Shown: piece after piece, positions 11,068-23,156 of the stretch
Layout: every line of letters begins with the position of its first letter
Position numbering within the stretch: position 1 is the stretch's first letter
Assembly: GCA_013398055.1 (NCBI GenBank)
Contig: VZRS01012606.1
Location: 148,911 to 212,910, forward strand
Length of the DNA stretch: 64,000 bases
Source: Ifrita kowaldi
Lineage: Eukaryota > Chordata > Aves > Passeriformes > Cinclosomatidae
Direction: 5' to 3'
Translations under genes and position numbers: made by a program
Notes under the pieces: generated by a model
The model's input: only the letters and a program-made list of their open reading frames with translations
What the model was told of the DNA's origin: nothing
The model's database searches: none

Positions 11068-13049
11068 GAAGTTTTGATCTGGGTGAGAGTGGAGAAGCTT
11101 CTGGATTTGTTCTGTTTTTCATCTCTGTGGTTTTTTTGACATTTTTTGACCAAGTTTTGACCAAGGCTACGTCTTTATCCTTGTTCTAAACATTTCAGTG
11201 TTTTAGACAAAAAGTGAAGGGGGTGGTGGGAAAGGTCCTGCAGTTTAACAGTTGGTCCTAGCCAAGCAATCTGTTCTTCTCTTAAATGGCCAGTATGTTT
11301 GCAAGAATTTTGGGGGGGGCTGCCTGCTTTTTCAGTTTATTGATGGAAGGCATTAGGTACTATGCACAAATGCAAGAACCGAGTGAGAAAGATTGGTATA
11401 GTAATGAGGGAGTAGTGTTAGATGGTTAGAACACATGAAAAGAAATTGAGCACTGAGGTTTCCATTTCAAGATTTGCTGTTGGTGAACAGTGCAGCACAG
11501 AGAAGGAAATCAGCCTTTCTTATGCCTTAAACTGGAGAGGAAACAAAAACTGAAAAGATGAATTATTAGTGTTACTAAAACTTTGAGACTCTTGCCTCAT
11601 AAGTGTTGTGAAAGTGCATCTTTACCACTGACTGCTTAAGTATGTTAAATATGAAAGCGTGTAGTGATGTTCTATACCAAATACTGGATGTTAGGTAATG
11701 GTACTCAGGTAACTCAATAGGCATCCCAGTAATCCATGAGAATTGCCTTCAGGGGGTGTTTACTCACAGAAAATAATCTTAGCTGAGATTTTGGCTTCAT
11801 TTGTGGTTGTCTTTAAAAGTGCTGTGGTGTCTTTAGCTCTCATTCAGACCCCAAATGCATTAGACTAGCTTACATAAAGATTTACATGTTTAATATAGCT
11901 TTGAGATCATCGAGAGCAAGAAAAGGCCCAGATGTGTGTATATATAAGGGTTTTCTAACTTAAGATGAAAAGACCATGTTTAAGATGATGCCTTAATTCA
12001 TGTGCTTGAGGTGCTTCATTGTTTTTTTAATCATAGGTTGTTGGTACCAAATTAGCATTTTGTAATAGTTTTAGCATTAGTATTCAGGGCATGTCTGGGT
12101 AGGGGGTTTATTTTTTTTCAGTGCATTTTTTGTTGTTGTTGTTCCTTTTCTCTTGAAGTTGGAACATAGAGATGGTTTGATGTGTATGTTTACAGTAGCC
12201 ATACACAGTTTTAAAGAGCAAAAATAGGTGCAGAAATGTAGCTGCTCTAACCATTTCCTGACTAACAAGTTGGTCTGACTGGTGAACTAGACTCTTGTTT
12301 CTGGTGTTGTGATTGGCATAACGCAGTTTGGATATTAATTTGGAAGTAACCACAGAGGCTGAAGGCTGGGAAGTGTTATTACCTCATTATCCATTGCTCA
12401 GGGTTAGCTGCAAGGTTTTGACCATCTGTACACACACAGAGGAGGAGAGAAATGGACAATACAGATTACATATTTCAAGCCAGTATGGATCCTGATTAAG
12501 TTTGCAGTTCATCACAGCAGGACAGAGCTCTCTGGTTCTGTCTCATCTTTACAGCTCAGAATAGTGGCTGCAGCTATTGCTTTCTGTAAACCCATGCCTT
12601 TTAATAGGTATTTTTTCTAGGCTGCTGACATCATGCTTTCTGTTTTGACAGTAAGTGATGTTTTCTCATCCCAGTTTTGCTGAAAAAATTGGGACTTCTG
12701 ACTTTTGAACAGTTTAATCATACTCTGGGTGAAAAATAACTAAATAAGAATACTATTATTCCATCCTCAAGGTTTTTTAAATACAATGCTATACCTAAAT
12801 AATTAATAAGAAACGACTTTACTCCTGGCACAAACAGGCTGTAGTGGCATTGTGGTCATTGCAGCTACCACAGTGCATGTTGTTCTACATTATTAGCAAA
12901 AATAATATGGCAGAAGCCATATGGTGGCTATCATGAGTTTTGTGTTATGCTGTTTGCTGTGCTAACCCACAGGAAATATGTTTTTTGTAATATCTTGTTC
13001 ACAGTCAACCATTTGAATTAGAGCAGATTATTTGTTGGGTGAATTGAAA
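11068..13049. other. Non-coding stretch, no feature recognised
   Basis: AT-rich DNA with short GTT repeats near 12130. No supported exon or transposon. Confidence 0.5.
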
Positions 13050-13059
13050 GATGCTGCAT

Positions 13060-13200
13060 CCCCGAGATGTTTCCCATTTCAGCGGCTGTGCCGCGCGTTC
13101 CGGCAGCTCCTCCCGCTCCTGCAGAAAAGGGAGCAGCAAAACGCAAGTAGTGGTAGGTGCCTCCGAGAATCCAGCGCTGCAGAGCGGGGCGGGGGAGTTT
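13060..13200. promoter_or_regulatory. Small CpG-rich patch with GC box
   Basis: About a dozen CpGs in roughly 140 bp within an otherwise CpG-poor region, including CGCGCG and a GC-box-like cggggcggggg near 13187. It is too small to be a classical CpG island. It might be a short regulatory element or the edge of a promoter truncated by the nearby single-N join at 13374. No transcript start can be assigned. Confidence 0.3.
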
Positions 13201-13373
13201 CCTGTTGTAACAACAAAGCCAACAATCATCAGGATGCTTGTCTGCCATAGAGGAGTGTCTCTGTTTGGGTGTGAGCTGTGTTTCCTGCCTCCCTGTGAAT
13301 CAAGAATCATTTATTTTGGGTCTCTGAGGGTTTCTTTTCCCCTCTCTGTTAAAGGCTCCCTCCCCTTTCCTCC

Positions 13374-13374
13374 N
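13374..13374. other. Single-N assembly join
   Basis: One N between C-rich and unrelated sequence. Unlike the other single-N joins in the window, the flanks are not duplicated. Confidence 0.9.
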
Positions 13375-14845
13375 AAATCCCATGTCTAAGAACAATGGCA
13401 TCTGCAAGAGTCACTTGCACAGCTTCAGTGCTGCTGACAAGGATGTCTCTTGCTGCACTAACAATTAAATGCAGCAATGTACTTCTTTTAATTGGGTGAG
13501 TAGAAGGAAGTTTGGGCTCTGAAGCTGTGCAAAGGGAGAGACTGAAGTGGCACATCAGTCCCCTCTGCATATCTGTAGTTTGTGAACTGCTTGGGATGGA
13601 GATACAGCCTTTTGTCCCCCTGGAAATGTCCCTCGCGTGTTAGGTAGCACTGGAAATAAGTGCAGATCAGAGTATGTTTGGAGGTGAAGCTATACAAAGG
13701 CCACTCTGGGCACTCCTGAATTGGAGATGGGGGAGAAGAGCAGAGATTTAATTCCCCCAGGGTGCATTTTTAGCTCTCAGATTTCCTATGTTACAGTATT
13801 GGAGCACACACGATTTCCTGCATTGAACTCAGTGCGGAGCAGAGCGTGCCTGCCACATCCATTTGCAACTGCTTAGCATGAGCCTTAATACTGAGACACG
13901 TGCCACTTAAACCAAGTGGCTGTGTCTACTGCCAAGAGCCTTAAATCCACTCGTGGTTAGTGCACTTTCCTGCGCACTTAGCCCGGCCTAGTTCAGCTTG
14001 TTTACAAAGAGATAAGGCAGTGCAGGCATTGCTAGGGCTGTAAGGGCATAGGAAATAGCCCTCTGGATCTGTCTCTGTTCACCAAATCCATGCTCTCTTG
14101 CACAAAACGGTAAGAAAAGACAGGGTTTATCAATGGTGAGCCCTCCACACATGGCAGATGGGCAGAGCTTCTCCCTTTAAAAATTGCTCCTGGTTCAGGT
14201 GTGTCCTTTTCCTAGAGTTTGCTTTTTATTTAATGTTGTTTTTTTTTTTAATATTGCTGCTCTTTAGGAGCCTAGGAAAGTTTCCCTCTCCTGCGTCAGC
14301 CTTTGTCTCCTTTGTTCTGCCAGTGATGCCAACACTGACACGCTGTCAGTTCGAGTGCAGCTGTGGCACAAAGCAAAGGGGACCAGAGCTTGTGCTTTTA
14401 CATGAGCATCATTCGGCTGATTGACATGTGCCCTGGACCAGGCAGAGGAAAGCCAAAACTTTTCACATGTTACCAAGAAGCTGTAGCTGTGGTGATTTAT
14501 CCTCGCTTTAAGATGGGTAAAAATTGCAATGAAGGTGGAGTAGTTACATAGTCCATTCTCAGGACTGACAGACATTCTGTGTCTCAGAGTTTCAACTCTC
14601 TTTGAGAGCACATCCCAGAGCCTGGGCTGTATCAGGCCATGACTGTCATGCCAGCTTGATGGGTACTCCACATGCCTTTAAATTACCATGTGCCAGTGAG
14701 AGCAACTCTTCCTTTCTGTCTGCCTGGAAATGCCCTTGCACAGTAGAGGCAATAATAAATATGCTGAAGAAGAAAACATGCCTGCCCTCAGGAGCCAGGG
14801 TAAACAACTTCAGCAACAGAGGGTTTTTTGATTCCTTCTAGCAGT
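13375..14845. other. Non-coding stretch, no feature recognised
   Basis: No transposon hallmark and no supported exon. The 135-codon minus frame at 14264-14671 shows no domain. Confidence 0.5.
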
Positions 14846-15120
14846 AATGAAAGAATCACAGCATCAATTAGATTGCAAAAGACCTCTGAGATCATAGAGT
14901 CCAACCTATGACCTAACACCACCTTGTCAACTAGACCATGGTGCTAAGTGCCACATCCAGTCCTTCCTTAAACACCTCCATGGACAGTGATTCCACCACC
15001 TCCCTGGGCAGTCCATTCCAATGTTCACCCTTTCTGTGAATAAATTCTTCTTAACATCCAACCTAAACCTCCCCTGGTACTGGTTAAGACTCCATCCTCT
15101 CATCCTGTCCCTAAAGGAAA
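14846..15120 (-). mobile_element. CR1 LINE 3' fragment
   Basis: Read on the - strand this is a classic CR1 3' end. In order it has the ggttggatgttaagaag block, the cacagaaagggt block, ggactgcccagggaggtggtgg, the tccatggaggtgtttaagg block, and a tail matching tctatgatctcagaggtc near 14885. It is truncated at its 5' side, as most CR1 copies are, and encodes nothing useful. CR1 is the dominant LINE of birds, which supports an avian source. Confidence 0.92.
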
Positions 15121-16590
15121 GAAAGGTAAAAACGCCACTGCCCAAGTAGCAGAGGAGGTGATGATGATAGTGGTGATTTACGAAGCTTTTGTGGAACTAT
15201 TATTGATGGAGGTCAGCACATGTAAAGGGACTGGTATGTACCCCTGTGGGTTAGTGTTGTAAGTGGTCAGATCTATTAAACCTTCCTGCAGTTTCCCTGT
15301 TGCTGATGCTCTTTAACTTTCTTGTATTCCAGAGTATCAAGAGCTTAGCCAAAGTCCACGGCTCTCTTGTGTCAGGTGCTATACTAAAAGACAATTGTGT
15401 TCCAGGTATAAGAACACATCCCAGATAGACAGCAGGCAGAAAACGAAGTGGCTCTGGCTGGATATTAACCAACGTGATAGCAATGGTCCCTCAGTACATT
15501 CTCCATCCCAACATTGGAGGAATTTGGGCAATTTTGAGGGTTTATGGGGAGCATGAAGAGATTTGTTTGACAGTTTAACAAGTAGAGAGGGGTCATTGTC
15601 TGCCACGGGCTGATCAGAGGTGGAAGTCTAAATGTGATTTGGAAGAGACAAAGAGAGGCTACGACGAACCTTGAACGGGAAGAGAAGTAGCTTCCTAGAG
15701 AAGTGAATGTAATCTGTGAGGCAGTAAAAGAATCAGTCCAGAACCTAACACAATCCCTTTGCAGTGCATTTGGGATGGGTGTAGTGATGCCTGTTTGTTG
15801 AGGCAAGAGAAAAGAATGCTGGACTTGGTTGCCTCTCCCCACTTCTAAAGTGGAGGATACTTTTTCCATCCAAATAGCTTCTTTTAAGACCTGAAGTACA
15901 CTTCTGGGAACTTCTGGAAGCAAAACTTCAGGCATGCAGGTTTGAAAATTACTGAATGCAATATAGTAGTATATCAGTGTTGGAATTGTTCTTCTGTAAT
16001 AAAAGCAAGTTGGTGTAGTGTATATGGTTGATTTGTAAGTTCTTATGGACCTCTGTTTGCTAGGAAAAAATAATTTTCCTGAGTACCTTCTGGAAAGAGA
16101 AATAGATGATGAGAAGCAGGTGCATTCTCTGATGAACTGTACATTATGGAGAAACAAGCTTTAAAAGTTGTATTTGATACTATTACTACTTCACAGATTT
16201 GGTAGCCAAGTATTGTATGAGCTGGCAAAAAAATTGCCTTTTTCATCCTTGCCCATGGTTTGACTTTACATCCTTAATTTTCTTTTATTAGAGTTTACAG
16301 TGTACAGTGAAGTACTTCTTTGCTTATGGGGTTTGGAGTTATTAAGGCATCTCTCATTCATTTATTATTATTCATCAACTATTGAGATAGAAGAAATATT
16401 TCATGTAGTAAGTACTGCTTGAACTGAACATGTTGGCAGTGGGGGACCAGACCCTGCCTGGGCTTGGTGGGGATACCTTTCTATGCAAAGTAGTTACCAT
16501 GTGCAGTCCATTCCTCTAGTCCTTACTGGAAATGGGTTGGAGGGCTTTGGGGTCTTGGGTGGTCTTGACGACACCCCCCCATCAATACAC
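15121..16590. other. Non-coding stretch with a long chance-like frame
   Basis: It contains the longest open frame of the window, 230 codons on the - strand at 15465-16157. The frame has no recognisable domain, coiled coil or signal peptide. No splice context or polyadenylation layout supports it. Confidence 0.45.
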
Positions 16591-17508
16591 TGTCATGATC
16601 CAGTTATTAAAGTTCTTAGAAATGCCTCTGCCCAAATTAAGGTGCATATGAGACCACAGACCAGTGAGAATAGTGTGGATTTTATTTAATAGTAAATATG
16701 AGAGAAAGAGGGAGAGAAAAAGAAAAAGGAGAGTAAAAGGAAGAGAAAGAAATAGGAGAAAGAAGTGGGGGGGACAGAAAGAGAGTGACAGAGATAGAAT
16801 AAGGAAAGTATCACCATCCGTAGATCCCAACGATGTTCTGTTGATTCTCTCCAGCTGGTGAGGTCTTGATGGTGAAGGCCCCCCAAAAAGCACAGAATCT
16901 GATGGGTTAATATACGCTCAGGCTGGGTAGGAAAACTCAGCAACCACCCGGGGCAGGGGGAAGTTTGCCATTGTCTCTTACAACAGACTATGGATCTGTT
17001 GCATCACATGCAGTCCTGTGGTGCAAGGCCCATGGGGAGTCTTTGATGGATTATGACACCACCTTAGCTGCCTCTCATATGAGTGTCCTGTGGATGTGGC
17101 CTGTGGGGTTGGGGGTTTCACAGCTGGGCCGGTTTGTGTAAGGGAGGCTGGGTGTTCACTGCCTCTGACCAGAAGTTACTCCTGAAACCTCCTCCCCACC
17201 TCATTTTGTGGGGAGTAAACCTGGCTTCTGTGGGCTGTGGTCTCCCACCCCAAACTTAGCCAGGGAAGAATCTCTGCCGTGGTTGGCTCTCTTGTGGATG
17301 CATTCTTCTCCTTTGGCCTTGTTTGTTTCTCCCTCGACCTGAGATGATTGAACAATAATGTGCTCTTTATCTTATCTGGGGGGCTTAACTCACAGTCCAA
17401 AGTTCTTCAGGGAGGCTTCTGTGGTTGTAGCTTCTTTATACAGTTTTTGCTATAATGGGCAAAACTTCATAACAATGTTTAAGGCATGAACCATTTCAGT
17501 CCCTGACA
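16591..17508 (-). mobile_element. ERV long terminal repeat A
   Basis: Read on the - strand it starts TGTCAGGGACTG and ends GGATCATGACA, giving the TG...CA ends and imperfect terminal inverted repeats of a retroviral LTR, 918 bp long. A long pyrimidine tract on that strand (the purine run at 16697-16808 on +) lies just before an AATAAA near its 3' end, a layout shared with LTR C at 20870. The flanks (atacac left, tacaat right) show no convincing target duplication, which fits the 3' LTR of a larger provirus better than a solo LTR. The family assignment (betaretrovirus-like/ERVK type) is inference. Confidence 0.6.
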
Positions 17509-17883
17509 TACAATCAATGTCCATTTCTCAACCTCATTCCTGCACTTGTGCAGTACAGTGTTGTGCTTGTGTCCAGGAGCTAGAACAAGGATATTTATCC
17601 TGGAAAAGTACTGCCCTACCTCTGCATGGCCCCTTCTCCAGCCACATCTTGTTCTTTTTCATGGTGTGTCATGACCAACAATCCTTGGTCAGCTCTGCAG
17701 CCATCCGGCTGTTGGTATTTGAGACATACACATTAGCCCCTTATCTTCTGGGATTATACACCACCCCGTGGTACAAACATCGATACGGACTTGGTGAAAA
17801 GTCCCATTCTTTAAAAGGGAAAAGATGAGAAAGGTTATAGAATGCATCTGCCCCTTTCTCCCTCTATCTCTACTCTTTGGGAG
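17509..17883 (-). other. Probable retroviral 3' internal or 3' UTR segment
   Basis: It lies between LTR A and LTR B. On the - strand it contains a purine-rich stretch (around 17849-17873) and short open pieces without clear domains. Its place downstream of the env remnant suggests the 3' untranslated part of the same provirus, now split from env by LTR B. Confidence 0.35.
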
Positions 17884-18408
17884 TGTGCTAGTTTGAAAAT
17901 AAACCAGTGGGAGATCACAAGTCAGAATTATAACTTAATAGGAAAATTAAAATAAATGCAATAGCACAAGAACACTGACAGAGTCAGGATACAACCTGAC
18001 ACCCTGTTAGTCTGGGTGGTGGTAGCAGTCCAGATGAAGTGGTCCTGTTGAAGCAGCGATCCTGTAGAAAAGGGTCTGGTCTTCACCTGAAGGCCCAGCG
18101 GTATAGTTCTTGTCCTCTGGGAGTCCCATAGGTAAGGGCTGCTCCTGCTGTTCCAAACCCCAGATTATATCCAGGTGGGAATGCTTGGCTCCTCCCCCTG
18201 GGCAGAGCATCTCACAATGGGCTGATGTAATTCTGAGTGATGCAGTTGGGTGCTTGATTGCCCATTAAACAGAGCTAGCCCCGGAGGGAGCTGTCAGGGA
18301 TGAGTCATGGTAGGAGATAACGAACACTGCCCTGCCTGCTTTAATGGCTTGGGAAGATGGTAATAGAATACATGCTTTTGGTTAAATCTTACATTGTAAC
18401 CTAGGACA
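17884..18408 (-). mobile_element. ERV long terminal repeat B (likely solo, inserted)
   Basis: On the - strand it starts TGTCCTAGGTT and ends AACTAGCACA. The ends are inverted repeats of each other over about ten bases, and the element is 525 bp. It contains a TATA-like ggatataatc near 18165. Flanking bases are gggag on the left and ggggg on the right, a 4-of-5 match that fits a decayed 5-bp target duplication of the ERVL kind. It does not resemble A or C, so it is most simply a solo LTR that landed just past env in an older provirus. Confidence 0.6.
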
Positions 18409-18431
18409 GGGGGTAATCTCTCTATAATCCT

Positions 18432-19680
18432 TCACAACTTGATGTACAATGAAGTTATCAAAATGGAAAGCAGAAAGGTTAATGTTAAAAGAACAATCAC
18501 AGGATGCAACACCTTGTTAAAAACTCCTGTTGCTGTCTGCAACCATCCAAATAACATGTCCCAACAATGTTGTTCTTCATCTTTATTCACCCATTCCATC
18601 ACCTGGATTTCTTTCACATCCTGAGGAGCAGTAATCAGCCTTTTGTCCATTTTCTTGTGCTTGCTTCAGTAGCAGCTTTATCAAGCTGAGATTCATTCCA
18701 GCAGGGGTAGGGTGTAGGTCTTAAATCAGTGTTAAATCATAACAATTGATAAGATGTAACAGCAGCTCAACAACTAAAATCAGATCCCATGATTTCCACA
18801 CAGTTACAGACACAAATGTAAGAGTGATTGCTCATATCTACAACAAGGTTGTCTACAAGAATAAAATCTCAAGGGGTTCTTATGCATACATGTCCGTTCC
18901 ATTGGGCCCTTACTCTGTGCTCCAGGGAATAGAGTACAGCTCTGTTGGGATTGAATCCTGACACAATGATTGGGTATGTAGTATGTACCAAAGTATTGCA
19001 TATTGTTAAAACAAAAATTTTGGCTTTACTCTTGGTGGAGTCATAAGTGAAATTAATTAGTTACCACCAAGAGTGGAAATCCCTTTCAAATTTGGTTGCA
19101 TTATCCCAGGCTACCTTTTGAATTTCAGTGGGTAAATTACTTTCATCTCCTTCCTTTATAAATGCTGCCATAGTAAATTGCCCCCACAACTGAGAAACAT
19201 GTGGTGCAGAAGGTACTATTGTTACCATAAATAAAGAACAGAGAGCCTCCAGCCTGTGGGTTCAGCTTGTTCATGTGTGAACCAAATTTGGTTCATGCTG
19301 GCAATCATTGCTCCCGCAAGAAGGATAAGCAGTCCTTCCATGGTTAACTTGATCTTCATTGGGGGTATGCTGACATCATTCCCAGTGTCATTCCTGGGAT
19401 GAGAAAATAGTACAAGTCCTGGTGGGGTTTGTCTGGACAGGTTACCCCTTAGTGGCTCAAGTTGTTTAACAGCTCAGGCTGATGACAAAAATGCTTTTTC
19501 TCCATTCAGAATATCTGTCCCTTTAAATGTAGTTTAGTTGAATAGTGAAGATCTCTTTGGTCTGTCAGGGCCAGTTTGGCCTTGATGTTCCTCAGGTGGA
19601 ATCTCAACTTCTACTTCATGAAGTGCTTGCTGTACTGCTGTTGCTGCTTCCCCCACCCTTTTGGGAGGGCCTCCTGTGGT
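18432..19680 (-). pseudogene. env: Degraded retroviral envelope (env) remnant
   Basis: The best-preserved part is the C-terminal 72 codons (18432-18650, - strand). A Trp-rich pre-membrane segment (CWDMLFGWLQ) is followed by a single hydrophobic span of about 20 residues and a short basic tail, as in the transmembrane subunit of retroviral Env. Further upstream, near 19360-19290, a Met followed by a short basic stretch and a hydrophobic run looks like a signal peptide. Before it is an acidic leader (19680-19560) ending in a basic R/K site. Between these parts the frame is broken by several stops and frame shifts, so no intact surface subunit remains. Identification rests on topology and position between gag-like sequence and an LTR. 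The product is non-functional as it stands. Confidence 0.6.
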
Positions 19681-19867
19681 TCAAGTTGCCCCCACAAATG
19701 GGATGCTCTCTGAATTTGAGTTGCTATTAGAAATGTTACTATTTGTTGACAAGAACCTACTGGAATCTGAACGGATGGGCCATCACTATGTATGCAATAG
19801 GATTCCACTTGCCGGATTTCCATCTCATCTGGCTTGTGACCATAATGTTCTTGCCAAATGAGTCACC

Positions 19868-20713
19868 AGAAAAAAATAGAAGGGCGAGGGGGGGGGGGGG
19901 GGGGGGTAATTTTTTGTGTGATTTTTCCGCTCTACCCTGGGGTCTAGTAGATTCAGGGGGACTTGAAGATAAAGAAGCATCTTTCCCCTTTTCAATGGTG
20001 TCGGGATCAGCTCATACATTTCCATTTTATGCAAGTCTGCTATACTTTTTCTGGAACTCTGATATCTGAGCTGCTGTATACAACACTGTTTTGGTAGCAG
20101 TTTGCTCACCCTGACCATTGTCTGTGGTTTCAGTTTTAATTAGGGGTCCTAATGTTGCTTCCTCATCATCAGATGACAGTGCAAACATTACATCTCGCTT
20201 TGTCAGAAAAACAGACCTGTCTACTGCCTTCCAACTTCTTCATTGGATACAAAAAGTCAGTTATGAGTGGTGTTTCTGCAAACGGTGGAAGTTCTAAATC
20301 CTGCAATTCCTCCTATAACATCTCATCCGCATCCCAAAGCTCCACCTGAAGCCTCCTAGTATGCTCACGCTCAGCAACAAACATTTTTTCCCACGCCTAC
20401 TTTCTCTCATTTAACTGGTCCTGCAATCTTTTCACCAAATCCTGCAGACATCCAGTCATTTTTCCCCCTCTACTTGTTTGTTGGCATACCTTTCCTTTTG
20501 GGCAGCAGTAAAAGCCGCTCCCAAAATTGCACATAAAATTGCTTTACCTTTCCTCTTTTGTACCTTTTGTTCTCTTAACACCACATTTATGCATTTAACT
20601 ACCACCTCAGGATTATACCAATTTTCATTTGATTATTCTGTGCCCATGGGAATGGGGAAGGCATTATATTCTCTCAACTTTTCCAAAATCAGGGAGCAGT
20701 CAAGCACTGACAT
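19868..20713 (-). pseudogene. gag: Degraded retroviral gag remnant
   Basis: On the - strand an ATG at 20713 lies about 150 nt after the primer-binding-site-like sequence. It opens a matrix-like frame (LEKLREYNAFPIPMG) that meets a stop after 26 codons and then continues in frame for about 55 more. Later pieces near 20210-20060 include an acidic SSDDEEAT stretch and SEFQKKYSRL, which resemble avian betaretrovirus-like Gag. Several stops, frame shifts and a 19-base homopolymer near the end show it is dead. No protease, reverse transcriptase, RNase H or integrase motif follows before the env remnant, so pol appears deleted. Confidence 0.6.
19888..19906. repeat. Poly-G run (19 bases)
   Basis: Nineteen Gs within the gag remnant (a C run on the coding - strand, reading as proline codons). 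Likely expanded by slippage and prone to sequencing error. Confidence 0.9.
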
Positions 20714-20846
20714 TTCTTGGACAGTCTTGGCTTGCAGCTGCTTGGATCCCTCCTGGCTGTTAACAACCAATAGATCACTTCCCAGCATGCCCTGCCCAGA
20801 ACTCAGGGGTAGTGATGGTATCCCAAATGCACCCTTTCAACCACAG

Positions 20847-20865
20847 CATCCTGCCCATGACACCA
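20847..20865 (-). other. Primer-binding-site-like sequence
   Basis: On the - strand TGGTGTCATGGGCAGGAT starts four bases after the end of LTR C. Retroviral primer-binding sites start TGG and lie directly after the 5' LTR. The first eight bases match those used with tRNA-Leu in ERVL-type elements, but the rest does not, so I do not assign a tRNA. Confidence 0.5.
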
Positions 20866-20869
20866 AAAA

Positions 20870-21714
20870 TGTGATGTCACACCCTTAAGGGGAACGGAGC
20901 ACACAAGATTCATAAATGCTTGTGGTCGAAAGGAAGAACGAAAGAGGGTCCACAAAAACTCAGGAAGTTTTATTCGTATATTGCACTCTTGGCATGGAAA
21001 TTGGTGTGTTAATCCCTGTCCTACTATGTAATCACACAACAGTGGGTTTTGGATGAAGGGGTAAGATGAAAAGGAAGAGAAAAGGAGAGAAAAGGAGAGA
21101 AAGAAAGGAAGAAGGAGGGCAAAAGAGATCACCAGTCCTGATTGCAAAGCCAAGCACCCAAACTTCAGTTAAGTCCCAAGATCAGTGAGTGCTGTCTGCC
21201 TCTGGAAATCTGGCTGATGTCTTGTTGTCAAGATGTAAATTATAGCCAGGTTACTTCTGCCTGCTGTAGCAATTAAAGATTGCTGTTAATTAAACTGACT
21301 GACCATTAGGAGAGAACCTGAAATGTATACCCTCTCAGCTGTTTGGATGATTTATGTGCATGCATGCTCAAGAGAGCTCTGCCTCTGATGCAACACTAAA
21401 TCTCAGTCCCAAAAAAGAAGTTTTTTGTCCTCTGTGGGTTTAAAAAAATGTAGCTATTTGTTGCAGTTCTGCCTGTGCTTTCCTTATTGAGAACCTCTGG
21501 AAGACTGTATGCACTATTAATCTTAGACCTATTTTGTTCATACTGTTTGACTCATTGTATTTGCTCAGGGGTGTGGGGCAGGCAGAAAAGAAGCTGCTGT
21601 AGTGTGCATCCTACTTCAAAGTGGTCCAGGATTTCAGTGCAATTTGTCTTGCTTTTTGTAGTTTAACGTTTCAAATAATTACTGCCACTCAGCCAAAGGT
21701 CCCAGTCTATCACA
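20870..21714 (-). mobile_element. ERV 5' LTR C (right border uncertain)
   Basis: The left border is firm: on the - strand the LTR ends GGGTGTGACATCACA, immediately before the primer-binding-site-like sequence and gag. AATAAA sits about 105 bp before that end, preceded by a pyrimidine tract (purines at 21060-21125 on +), as in LTR A. The best right border is 21714, where the - strand begins TGTGATAGACTG, giving 845 bp. An alternative is about 21393 (TGTTGCATCAG). Flanking sequence does not match that of LTR A, so A and C cannot be proven to be a pair. Confidence 0.5.
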
Positions 21715-23151
21715 GTTAGGAGGACCCAATGTACAGTCTCAACCTAACCAGTCAAGTTATTGTTGTCTCTTGTCGATTCTCTCTGGTGTTCAGATAGCAT
21801 AATCCTCTAAGTATTCAGTATGAAAGGGTATTGGACATGTGAAGATGGTGGTGATGATCCCTAAAACAATGAGTTGGAGAAGATCTAAGATCCTTCTAGA
21901 AAATTACATGTGGAGAGTGCTTCACACCTGCTAGTACATGGAGTGTAGATACTGTATGTTGTTAAGGAAGCAGCATCTCTATGTAGGATGGGAGCATGGA
22001 CATCCTTCAGTTGGTATGATAGGGACAGCAAAATGAGGAGCAACAGCAGGTTTTAGTCAAAGCTCCATAAAAAGTGATGAAGGCTTCCACAAATGTGCAC
22101 TAATTCAGCCACTCTGCTGATGGGAAGATGAGCCCTCCGTGGCCGAGATCCTTTGGATGAGAGCTGGTTGGACCAGTCGCTAAAGGCAGGATTAACAGGA
22201 TAAACTTGAGGTGGGGCATTTGGGAAGTCATCTTTCCTTAGTCCCAACACTAAGGAGCCCCCCTCGGTCTTTACCTACTGTCCTTGCTGTTTCACTTTGA
22301 GAAGCAATAACAGTCAGTGAATTCATCCCAGATGATTCCAGCAGACCTTTCTTCCCCAGCTGTCATTCAACTTCTCTTAAGAAATTCCCTCTGTGGAACT
22401 TCTTTTCCACCTAACATATTCAATGCCTGGATCACTGTTCCACTTTTAAAAGTGCGGAAAAAATGCCTACTTCATAAGTGCAGATTTTGAGTTTGGCAGA
22501 ACCAGATTGGTAAACCAGGTAACAAAAGGCTGTTCTATTTTGTAGCAGGAAAAAACCCATAAATAATACAGAATTACAGGACAACATGAGGTCAGTCAAG
22601 CCAGTATGAACTGAAACAGAAAGACAGCCCTGTCTGTGCCATGGTGGTGCTCAGAGGCAGAATGCCTGAGTCAGGAGTTGTATGGACTGTAGTGGTGGGA
22701 GTTTTTGTTCTGAAGACCCTGTTTCAAACCCTTCTTTGCTATCTGGCTTAGCATTTTTGTTCCTGGTAATAAATAGAAGGTTTTCAAATTACCATTGTGT
22801 TGTGACTCAGTGCAGGGAGAGGGAGAAGACTTATTTCCCATACAAATTTCTTTTGGCGTGGAGACAAAAGAGAAAAGAGCAGGTTTTTTGGCTCAGGTTA
22901 GCAGATAGAGAGCGAGTAACTGATCAGCTTATTAATACAAAGTATTTCAAATACACAGCCAAAAAAGCCCATTTAAAAACAATTAAAAAGAAGCAAAAGA
23001 AAGGGCAAATTACTTTTCTGTTGGCCTTCAATTAACCATAGTCCGATCTCTGGCTACTTTTTAGAAGCTGATTTAGCTTATTTGTTTAAACATTCTTTAT
23101 TTTTTTTCCAACAAGAGAGGTCATGATGGCAGGGGAAAATAAGCTCTGTGT
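21715..23151. other. Non-coding stretch, no feature recognised
   Basis: Mixed-composition DNA. The 117-codon frame at 22682-23035 is Lys-rich towards its end and has no domain. Confidence 0.5.
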
Positions 23152-23156
23152 GAGCT

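Noticed and set aside
15465..16157. 230-codon minus-strand open frame, the longest in the window
   Set aside because: No domain, signal peptide or repeat pattern. No splice or polyadenylation context. A frame of this length is not very surprising by chance in 64 kb read in six frames.
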